From contig JABVXV010000459.1 in NCBI GenBank assembly GCA_013365325.1, positions 1 to 38,847 of the forward strand: a stretch of 38,847 nt of DNA. The letters are read 5' to 3'. Position numbers and translations under genes: made by a program. Position 1 is the first letter of the stretch, and each line of letters starts with the position of its first letter. The DNA comes from Dipetalonema caudispina (Eukaryota; Nematoda; Chromadorea; Rhabditida; Onchocercidae). Positions 29,397 through 38,847 of this stretch are shown here, piece by piece. The notes beneath the pieces were generated by a model, which had not been told where the DNA came from, did not search any database, and saw nothing but the letters and a program-made list of their open reading frames with translations.

Positions 29397-31610
29397 AGAA
29401 ACAAATCCGATCCATGTTTATCAATAAGTTAGTGAAGCTTATGATGTTATTAAGCAAATTACTTTCAGGAAAACTGAAATTACTTCGTAGCTTTTTTCAT
29501 TAAAATGACTCTTTTACGCATAGAAATATAAAATTTTAGAAAATAATTCAGTGAATAATAGGAATTCGTGGATATTATTGGTGGAATTTTTGCTGTTTCC
29601 GGAATATTCGAAATATTTACCTTTTACAGCAGTAGAAGAAAGTTTAATTAACCTTTTATTCGTTTGATTGACTTAAGTGGAGTTTCTATTTCATTTGATA
29701 ATGATGAATTAATGAATAATGGAAAGATTTTTGATATGTTGAAGTTACGACAAAGCTTATCAAAATCTGACATAAAATTCAGCATCTTAAACAATTCCAA
29801 ATGTATCATTACTTATTATTTTCCGCAATTGATATTGTTACTGCTATTGGAAAGCATGGTACAAAATTTAAATGATTTTTTTATAGACACTAATCTGTTT
29901 CAAAATGAAAGTTGGTTTTTATTTCTGTAAAACATTTGCAAAAATGTTTACATAACAATACAAGTTTCATTAGCTTCTAATAGTTGAGGAAAAAAAAAAT
30001 TAATGTTTTCTTCCTTTTTTCTTTTTTTGGAAACATTGATTTCCTACAAAAAACATATAGAAGGAAATAAGCCAAAAGATCTAACCGTTTATAGTTTTAT
30101 GACACATCTTTCAAATATCACCTAAGACGAGATAACAGGAATTGAAAAAATAAATGAATAAATAAATAAAAGACAAGAAATAAATACAAGAAATTTTAAT
30201 GCCTGTTTAGTAATATGTCTGTGCAATAGATAATCATTCATCAGTAATTCAAATTGACATCTAATACATCCTAAATTGTAAACAAAACTTTAGCTTCACG
30301 CCATATACTAATTGAGAATTAATAAACTTCTGCATTTCGGCTTTAATAATGAGTAGACAATAACAACCATCAATAGAATATTTCTTTTTATTTTCTAGAA
30401 GTTTGAAATACCTTCGAATTTTTGTAATAAATTTCAAATTCCAGAAATATAAAAAATTATAATTTCCTCCCCAACTTTTTTTTTCAGTTGCTGCTCAATC
30501 AAAAAATAAATATTTATCTGTTATCAATTTATCTCTTTATGAATTATACTATCCCTTTAAATGCATTATAATTAAGAAAAAATTAATGAAACTTAGTAAA
30601 ATGAACTTAAATATAAATATTGTTTGATTTTTTTCTTTTTTTTTTTTTTTCAAAAACGAGTTTTATATCACATGCAAATTGTATTAATATAGCAATGGAA
30701 AAATGTTAAACCAGCTTCATTTAAAAAGAAAAAATGAAACAATGGAAAGAACAGCGGTAGGCAGCAAATTAACTAAACCTCAGAAACAGGAAGAAAATTT
30801 CAGAGAAAAAAAAAAAAAAAAAACGAAAAAAAGATCTATTGCTGGTAATTGAGTTTTGCTTGATTAAATCTGCAATCCGATTTGAATATTTTATTGTGCG
30901 TTTGTTTCATTGGCTTGTAATTTTCATATCAAAACTTTTTAAAATCTTGCCAGAATTGGTAATAAAAAAAAAGACAGAATTATGTGTGACGAAAAATATA
31001 AGTTTATCATTAGAAACAGATATTTCCCTCATCGTTAAAGAATTTTATCATGTAAAATTTGAATTTTTTCAACTTTTTTAGGGGAATAAAATTTTTTCTT
31101 TTTAATTCAATAAAAGTTACAAACAACTCCTTTAAAGAATCCAATAAGTAACAGCAGGACCAGCACCTGCTAAATGATATTGATCATATAACACTGAACA
31201 TGATCAAAGAGGGAGTGTTACTGAGGAAAGTGATAAGTGAATGGTAGAAATGCTCCGAGTCTAACGTTGACGATATAGAATTGTGATACGTATGCGTCAG
31301 CAAGAAATTTAACGCTTTCGCATCTGTATCCTTCGATAGATTCGCAACGGAGGCTCGGAGCCACATGATTGATAAGACATATATATATGAGGGGTATGCA
31401 GTATGAGAAATCCCTTTTTCTCCTCGAAAAAAAAAAAAAAAAAAAAAGAAAAAATACAATGCTATTTTTTTTAATAGAAATTTTGCTAATTTTATGAGAT
31501 ATTTATCATTTTTGAAAGGGAATAAAACATATGAAAATAATGACCTAATTCAGAATGTATTAGAAAAATTCAGGAAAAAAAAAGCAACATCCGCTAAGCA
31601 AGCTGTTTTA

Positions 31611-34600
31611 CTATACATCATGCATTTTTCCTTCCTTATTATCACAATATTTATTCCATAAAGTTTTAGCGAGTTCATAACAGGGTAATTCTCCAGCATG
31701 TGTTGCAACCATACGTAATAAGAAAACACCATCTTGTCTGAGGAAATGAAATACGAAACGTCGTAACGACTGACTGTCTACCATTTTGTAACCTTCAATA
31801 CCTGTTAGATATTTCCCAACGAAGTTCAACTGCCTGTAATTGGTACCAAATAAATGATAGTTAATAGTTGGGAAATTATTGTTACGATTGATGACTATGT
31901 AATTAATACATTTTTAACAATAAACATTTGCACATTGAAATTTGAACAAACTTTAGAAGCTTGATAATTGTTGATTACAATTAAGCGGAACTAACTCTAC
32001 CAAATTAAAATGGCAAACGGTAAATGAGTCAAGATCGGAGAACTGGAATACCCTTATCATGTTTCCGACTATATCTCGAAAACATTTAGAATATCTCTGA
32101 GACGTCGCAAATTATTTTGATAATGCTTCAACAAATAGGATATGTCAATCAAAAAATTACAAAAAAATCTATAGTATATCCCAAAGTTAGTTTCGTTGAC
32201 ACACAAAATATTTGAAGAAAAAAAAAAAAAAAAAAAAAAAAAAAAACAAGCCTGCTAGGGACAATGGAAATATATATCCAATATAAAAGAGAGCAAACTG
32301 TGGCACCAGCTAGCAAGAAATACCAAAACCATAAAAAGAGGAATATTTTCTCGTTGAACATGTTAATCATGAGAACACATTGCACTGTATGCCGATGAAC
32401 ATTGCCGAGTACCTAAAAAGAAACCTTTTTGCTTTCTTTTTCTAAAAAAACAAAGAAAATTGAACAATTCTAACTAAATGAAATTCGATTACACTGAAAT
32501 CAATTAAAATTCATTGATACTTTGTTTGTGGAATTAACCACTACTATAAGACTTGTTAAGTAACAGAAAGCAATAAAGCATCATCTTTTGAAAATGATGA
32601 TATCACCTGTTTTTGATGGAAAAGCTTTTTTCTTCTTTTTTTTTTTTTTTTTTTCTTTCATTGCATAAAGTCGATACGATTAATTATCGAAATCAGAATG
32701 GCAAAGATTAGTATAAATGATTGGGGAAGAATTGGCACAGATATTATTGAAGGTTAAACAAATAAAATGACCCATTAAAGAAATAAATTGAAAATGAAGA
32801 TTTGGAAAAATTGAAATTAAAAGAATCAAATAAAAATTCGTCTTCTCATTGTACTCTATGACTACCTACTTACTTTTAACCTGATGTGTCATATTTTCTT
32901 TTATTTTTATGTTATTTTCATGATGTTTCAATTAGTTTTGCTTCTTTACTGAAGCTGACGTGCAACAAACTTCGTAATATTTTGGATTTGAAAAGCTAGT
33001 TGTAAATTTGAACGTTTTGTAAAAAGTGAACGCTTACTTTTACTTCAAAATCGCATAATGTGACACGTGGAAAATGGCCGGATTCTTCCCATTCTCGTCC
33101 ATTCATCAAATCATTCAGCACCTGTCGAATGAATCTTATTATTGTCATGAATCATCACTTTTTCTCGTTATTGCCACGATCATCAATTTTTCATCATCGC
33201 AGTTACAGTCAACCTCATTACTCTTCCTTCTATCTTCTTATCACTATCACAGTAATTCTTAATAAAATATCCTTAGTTTGGATATTTTTGATACCTGTCA
33301 AAGTAGCATTAAGAAATAATGATATTTAAAATCTGTTTCGTTTTTGAACTTAGAAACAATTTTAACTTTTCAGGATTTATAATTTCGAGATAGCAAAAAT
33401 GGTAGTTTCACTCCTTTATTTCCAAGAACAAAAACGAAATTTTTTGCTAATTTCTATAGCTTGATGAGATTCACTTTATATAATGATATTCATTGACTCG
33501 AAGAAAAAAAAACAAATTTAAGTGACCAAAATTTATAATTGGCCTACATTTTACAATGTGTAGACTATTTAATTAGTTTTGAAATTTCTAGAAGAGAATG
33601 CATATTCGAAAGCCAACCTGTAATCCATACCATTTGCTACGATTGCCCAAAAATGTATTGAGCAAGAAAATTTGTCCGACGATATTTACCGTGTAAAGGA
33701 TTTTTACCGAAATGTACAAAAATGTTACAGCGGCACCACTGCTACGGGTACAAATGATCAAATTTAATAACTTTAATCGATTTCCCCCCATCTGAAAAAA
33801 CGAAAGGCTCGAAATCCTAAGGTTAAGGAATTCTGATTTCTTTTAACAATGTGGAACAATCAAACAAACCTAATTTAAAGCGATTATAGTAACAAGCCAA
33901 AAATTCCTAACCGACACATAGATAAAAAATTTGACAAATTTCAGAAAACTGAAATAACTCAACAGATTGCTAAATGAAACGAACCACTTGATGTTTCACA
34001 TGAAGAGCTTCCTCAACATTTGTCGCAATCGTTTGCAAGGCTTTATTCCTGGAATCCAAATCCAACAATCGTGAATCGCATGCCATTTGCACCAATGATT
34101 GCACATGAATGCCTGGAAATTAATTTAACGATCAAACAACGAGTAAATTGGATAAGCAAAATGGGAATTAAGGAATTCAGAAGCATTCATTGGTTGAGAA
34201 ATCAAAATTGGGAGTAATTTTCTATGTCACCTCATGCTCTTCAAAGGCATGAAAATTGTCATACGGCAGGAGTAAAAATTTTCTGTAATTCTCATGATTT
34301 TCGATGAAAAATGGTGAAACTTGTGAAGCCTAGATATTAAGCAATATCAACTAAAATGAAAAGGGTAATGTAGTACAAGTTATTGGGATAAATGATAACA
34401 TTAAATAAACGGTGAATATACAACAATATAAAATGAATAACAAGTATGGACTGAACCTGACTGCCAATTGAGTAGCCTCCAAACGATGGTAGGTACATAG
34501 AAAAGGAGTGCTTCCAAAGCAAGTACAAATGGTACCCATTGGTAATACCCAATTTGCCTATTTTCTCGTTCAGCATAATTATGAGGAATATAATCATGCA

Positions 34601-36193
34601 AGGGTAAGAAATATGTATTCTGTACCCAGCAATAATTTTCTGTATACTGCTCCATCGGTTCCGTAAACGTTGCGGGTACCCAACATTGTATCGGGAAACC
34701 TAAAAAAGATGAGGCATTATAACGATAGCTTATCAGATAGTGGATAAAAAACAGTCATTCTGAATAATCATAACATTATACTTCTGATATCAACAATAAA
34801 GTAATCATTTCGCATTAAAAAAGTAAGTGCATAGATAATAAATAACCTGTATGGAAAATAAATTAAACACTACTCAAAGAATGAGTAATTTGAAACATCA
34901 AACATAAAATGAGAAAGAATAACTTACCAACATACTGCTTCGCAGATACAAGAATAGCGAACACTAAAATGTATAAAACGATTCAGTGGTGCAAAAAAAG
35001 GTCAGTTGAATCTCTTAATTTCATATTTAATTATTTTTTATTTCATTTAAAAGCTACACTATACATGATATTTAATAAGCAAATAGTGATTTCTACGTCT
35101 GAGAATGTTACCAATTCTATTTCTAACTGTTTAAAACCTTAAACTTCAATCGGATCATTTGATACTTTATCACGAAATCTTCTAAATATTAGACTTTGTA
35201 GCAATTAAATGATCATCCTATACTCATTTATCAAATTTTTGGCTTGTAAAATAGAATATTATCACTTTTAAAGATTAATTCCTTACACGGAAAATACAAA
35301 CCTAAGAATGACGGAAAGCACTAACAGCCATTATTCCAAGCAAATTAATAACCTTATCTGGTTGTATTGTAAAAAATAGTTGTAAATGACTATGTAGGAA
35401 GAAGTATAAAAGATTGGTCAAATTTTTTAAGATAAAAATTGAGAAGAAATTATTAGTATCCTTTAATCATTGTTTTTTTTTTTTTTTTTTTACCTATGGG
35501 ATAAAAAAAAATGACCATTTTTTACTTTAGAATTTTTGAAATGTTTTCACTGATTGGTTCACTCTTCCACTATTCAATTCATTTATTGATGTCACTGATT
35601 GTCTTATCTTTGTTTTCTCATTATTTATAATGAAAAGATCAATGCACACTTAATTTTATTCTTTTTTTTTTTTTTTTTTTTTGTGTGAAATGTTCCTTTA
35701 AGTGGTTAATTTTGTATCAGTTGTTTCTCATTCTTGAATTTAGAAAAGCCATTTTAGTTGAAATGAATTAAGTGGCTTAATAAAAAAAAAAAAGGAATCA
35801 TGTGATGCTAATGACTAAAGAAAAATAAAGCTTACAAGCGTAAAAAGAAGAGAATAAAGAGATTTCAAAAATTTTTATTTCAAAGTTAAAAAAAAAAAAA
35901 AAAAAAATTAGCTTAAAATTGTTAAAAATGAGAAAAGATGAATACATACATAACTCAAGCAAATATCCTTAAAAATTTAATGCACACTATTGTTATTAAT
36001 GTGCTAAAATCTATTTCAGGCATACCCATTACTATTAACTATTATTTTTATGGTAATGTAGAATGAATAATGGCAATAATAAATTACCAGTAATGATTGA
36101 AGTGGTATAATAGTAGTTGAGTTTATCGATAATATCATCGTCCACATGAAATTGTATTGACTTAACAGCACTAGCAAAATAATACAATAGCAT
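31611..36193 (-). CDS. Innexin (invertebrate gap-junction channel protein), 8 exons
   Basis: Forms gap junctions or hemichannels in the plasma membrane. Exons in transcript order: 36193-36088, 34963-34928, 34699-34457, 34112-33985, 33791-33618, 33121-33038, 32412-32248 and 31829-31611, giving 384 aa with matching phases. This is a normal innexin length. The start [10 protein letters not shown] precedes the conserved [15 protein letters not shown]. Four TM helices lie at about 28-47, 100-122, 193-216 and 280-308. YYQWVP at 99-104 is the innexin signature at TM2. Loop-1 cysteines are C53 and C71, and loop-2 cysteines are C252 and C269 within [10 protein letters not shown] and [14 protein letters not shown]. 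The short cytoplasmic tail ends KMHDV. The exon 4 donor could instead be at 33988, one codon shorter, and the last intron has two readings. The family is certain; the specific inx paralogue is not assigned. Confidence 0.95.
32220..32246. repeat. Poly-A tract at the last innexin intron donor
   Basis: About 27 A on the plus strand, so the intron opens with a T run in the transcript directly after the donor. Confidence 0.9.
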
Positions 36194-36424
36194 CGCCTCT
36201 TTACAAGCCACCAATCCACAACTTATTCACTATTCTTTATCTTTCCTTCTTATCACACCATTTTTTTGCTTGAATGATCCAAAATTTTTTAATTCTGAAG
36301 AAAATGAAACATATTGTGAAAATAATAAATTAGAAAGAATAAGAATCTGATCGATCAATCCTTTTAAATCATTAGAAACAGAAACGTTTAGAAAATTATA
36401 AATTAAATTTTAGTTAAATTTCAT

Positions 36425-36519
36425 CGTTTCAAAGCGATTAATGTTACACTATTAACAAGATTCTGTTGAGCATGAGAATAGTTATAACCTATTTTTGTAT
36501 CATTGATCGCTTTGAAACG
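36425..36519. repeat. Inverted repeat, 19 bp arms
   Basis: CGTTTCAAAGCGATTAATG (36425-36443) is repeated inverted as CATTGATCGCTTTGAAACG (36501-36519) with one mismatch and a 57 bp spacer. It lies about 230-330 bp upstream of the innexin start codon. Confidence 0.88.
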
Positions 36520-36590
36520 TTGATTCCAAAATGGATTTGCAAGATTCTGATGAGTTCGAGTATAGCATCAGAATAGTCATAACCTATTTT
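36456..36590. repeat. Imperfect direct repeat, two copies
   Basis: Copy 1 (36456-36495) and copy 2 (36540-36590) both begin CAAGATTCTG(T/A)TGAG and end with CAT(G/C)AGAATAGT(T/C), then ATAACCTATTTT. Copy 2 has an extra 11 bp in the middle. The right arm of the inverted repeat (36501-36519) lies between the two copies. Confidence 0.87.
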
Positions 36591-36775
36591 CAAGATTATG
36601 CTTTCTTCAGTTGTTGTACTGTTACTCCCCAACATAAGTGAAATATGATGATGCTGTGAAATTTGTATTACTAAAATTGTTCACAGTACAATCTAAGACA
36701 AAAGTAAAGAATACGTTCTTTCTGATTAAATGACATTTCAAAATGTCATTCGATAGATGGATGACCCGTTATACA

Positions 36776-36871
36776 TTATAACATTTCAGATATTAGATTG
36801 CGAATACCACATAGATTGCCTGCCTTCTTCTTCCTTTTCACCGCCACCTTAATTTGATGTCGAACAGCCAT
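36776..36871 (-). other. Short basic ORF, possible first exon or small peptide
   Basis: ATG at 36871-36869 opens a 31-codon frame (MAVRHQIKVAVKRKKKAG at its start) ending at TAA 36776. Its base composition is less AT-rich than the surroundings and it is Lys/Arg-rich. GT dinucleotides after codon 19 could serve as donors. No partner exon was found, so this is only a candidate. Confidence 0.2.
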
Positions 36872-38847
36872 TTTTGCTCTATTGTTAGTATTACTTACCA
36901 AAACGCCTAAAACTAATTTAATCCATCAATGCTTGCTGGCAAAGTTATATGCTTGCTCTAACATTTAGTGAGATAATTAAATCTGTAGCAAATTCGAGGA
37001 AAAAAAAAAAGAGCATAAAAGTTGCACGTGGATTTCAGTTATTTCAGTTTATATTATCGATTTCTCGAAGAGTAAGAAGCTGTCTTATTAATAGACTACT
37101 GGGAATCATTTTTGAAAAATTTTTGCTTAAAATTTTACTGAAAGTACAGAAAATGTAATGTAATATTTATATATCTGCAACATATTCACGAACAATTGAA
37201 TTGATGACGAATCTTATTTGATTGAAAGCAATGATGAAGAGAATTTGTAAAGTGAGATCATCTTACATGATGTCAAGATTAAAGGATAAAAGGATGATAC
37301 ATATATACATCCATACTATGATGATCCATAAACTACAAATTTGATATCTGAATGCAAATTATAAATGTCGATTAGTTAAGCAATTAAAGGTTAGTCTGAT
37401 TTATGTACGTAGCACTAACATATTATAATAGCTTTGCTCACCTATTTTACAAATAGCATAAATGATTTTACTTCCAAATTATTTTGAATGCTACTAGATG
37501 TACTTCAATTTCATCATTTTTTAACGTTTGAATCCTGATAACATAATTATCAGGGGAATGCATGAAAAATCGAAGGAATTAGAGTAAACAATCAATTATA
37601 AATATATGAAATGATTAGATTACCGATGAAAATTTATATAGTTTTATGGCAAACGATAAAAAATTAAATGGGAAGAAGAAATGGAACTTGAAGCTATGAT
37701 ATCATTGATTTATCTTAGTTTATCGATTATCTATTCACAATCTTCCTTTCACTTTGCAATCATTAATTAGCAGGTAGCAGTTCCTGACTATCATAGTCAT
37801 GTGCAATTATTACTTAATTATAAATATATACTTCAATCATCCAGTAATTCATAACTAATAATGCATAATTTATGAACTCCTACAATTAATCAAAAATTCT
37901 TTTTCTCTTTTCATAAACTCACTTAAAATCTATATCTATTTCATAATTTCATTCTATTCAATTTATCACATTTGGTTGTACCAAGTTGACGGTCCACAAT
38001 TATTGGTATTGAAAATAAAAGTAATAGGATAATTTTCATTGCTTAAGCTTCAAACCCGATAATTGTCCAATAACTTTTTTTTACAGCATTCTTCGATTTT
38101 TTGAGAAAAATTGGATGTCGAAGTGATCAATATTTCATGAGATCGTGCAATGCATTCTCAATGCAAGATTGATATACTAACTTCTCTCGACATAAGTTCC
38201 TGTATTGAAATTATATAGATAATGATACATTTAAACTCAGATAGTCAGTACGAAGAGATGGATATATATGTTATGTTAGGGAATGACCTCATGCTGTATG
38301 CTTCTAATATTTGAAGATTAGCTATTTTTTGAGAAGAACATTTGATTAGGTACCACATTTATTTCAACTATTTTCACATCATCCTGTATCAGAGTAATTA
38401 TTGGTCTATATTCAAATTTTCATAGAAGCATTTCCTTTTTTTTCTCTTTTCAACTCCGAAACTCTCAAGTAGTTAAGATTGGAAAATAAGGTGGAGAAAG
38501 AGATTGCAAAAATGCAACCAATTGATTATTTTTAGTTAAGCTGAAAATAAAAGTAATAGGAAGGAAAATCAAGCATGATTTCTCAATGATCTGAAAGCAT
38601 TTATAGGCAAGCTTAAAATGAATGAAAATATGAGCGGTGAATACAGTATCACGAAACAATACCATTTATAAATGATTTGATAAACCAATTGTGAAATAAA
38701 GGATTGCAGTTTTGAATAACAGTTAAAAAAAAAAAAAAAACAATTTTTGTCCTGTGGGCAACAATGACAAATAAAAGTCGCGGTAAAGGAGAGAGACTAA
38801 AAAAGGAAGTAATTAGACTAGCCTAGGTGCAAAGACGGGGTGAGGGG

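Larger units (their letters stand above)
29095..31610. other. Intergenic region between EB-module and innexin genes
   Basis: The right side of the EB gene's 5' end and the 3' side of the innexin. Besides the TG and CA arrays it contains A/T runs (30637-30651, 30807-30824, 31429-31447). Short open frames at 29664-29930 (+) and 30839-31081 (+) have no splice context or family motif. The segment 31160-31380 is less AT-rich and is open on the minus strand for about 60 codons, meaning unknown. Confidence 0.55.
36194..38847. other. Upstream DNA of the innexin, no supported gene
   Basis: AT-rich, with few long open frames and none with a recognisable motif. It contains the inverted/direct repeat cluster at 36425-36590 and the short basic ORF at 36776-36871 (-). 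The rest, 36950-38847, shows nothing I can name. The last 100 bases are less AT-rich and G-rich on the plus strand. Confidence 0.55.

Noticed and set aside
29664..29930. 88-codon plus-strand frame in the EB/innexin gap
   Set aside because: Leu/Ile/Phe/Asn-rich as expected from AT-rich DNA, with no motif and no supported splicing.
33060..33329. Plus-strand frames at 33.0-33.3 kb
   Set aside because: They are antisense to the innexin exon at 33038-33121, which encodes the conserved [11 protein letters not shown] motif, and to its intron.
34020..34217. Plus-strand 65-codon frame
   Set aside because: It is antisense to innexin exon 4 (33985-34112).

Overview
The window looks like nuclear DNA from a nematode, most probably a filarial or other spirurid worm. 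It is strongly AT-rich, full of A/T homopolymers and microsatellites, and its genes are cut into many short exons with nematode-type splice sites (acceptors close to TTTTCAG). The gene content agrees: an innexin, a PAN+ZP cuticle-type protein, an EB-module cysteine-rich secreted protein and a PTF1A/HLH-13 type bHLH factor. I saw no bacterial operon, rRNA, tRNA, transposase or CRISPR array. The species cannot be named from the sequence alone.

Layout. 1-6013 is repeat-rich DNA with no gene I can support. 6169-12573 (+) is a C2H2 zinc-finger protein of about 639 aa with 11 fingers, in 10 exons. 14834-22285 (+) is a NompA/NOAH-like membrane protein of about 831 aa: signal peptide, four PAN/apple modules, a ZP domain, two dibasic cleavage sites, a TM helix and a short tail, in 21 exons. 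From about 23.8 kb to 25133 (+) lies a small PTF1A-family bHLH gene whose first exon is unresolved. 25209-29094 (-) is a secreted EB-module protein of about 413 aa with 50 cysteines, in 9 exons. 31611-36193 (-) is a complete innexin of about 384 aa in 8 exons. 36194-38847 is mostly featureless upstream DNA of the innexin, with a structured repeat at 36425-36590 and a short basic ORF at 36776-36871.

The five genes are not an operon. Three point right and two point left, and the bHLH and EB genes end tail to tail with only 75 bp between their stop codons. As a group they fit epidermal and neural biology of a worm: apical extracellular matrix (PAN-ZP and EB proteins), gap junctions (innexin) and two transcription factors. 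That link is inference from the families, not from shared regulation visible here.

All exon joins were made by hand from reading frame, splice consensus and family motifs, and phases agree throughout each model. The least certain points are the 5' ends of the zinc-finger and bHLH genes, the donors ending exons 12 and 13 and the 3' end of the NOAH-like gene, and one innexin intron that can be read in two ways.
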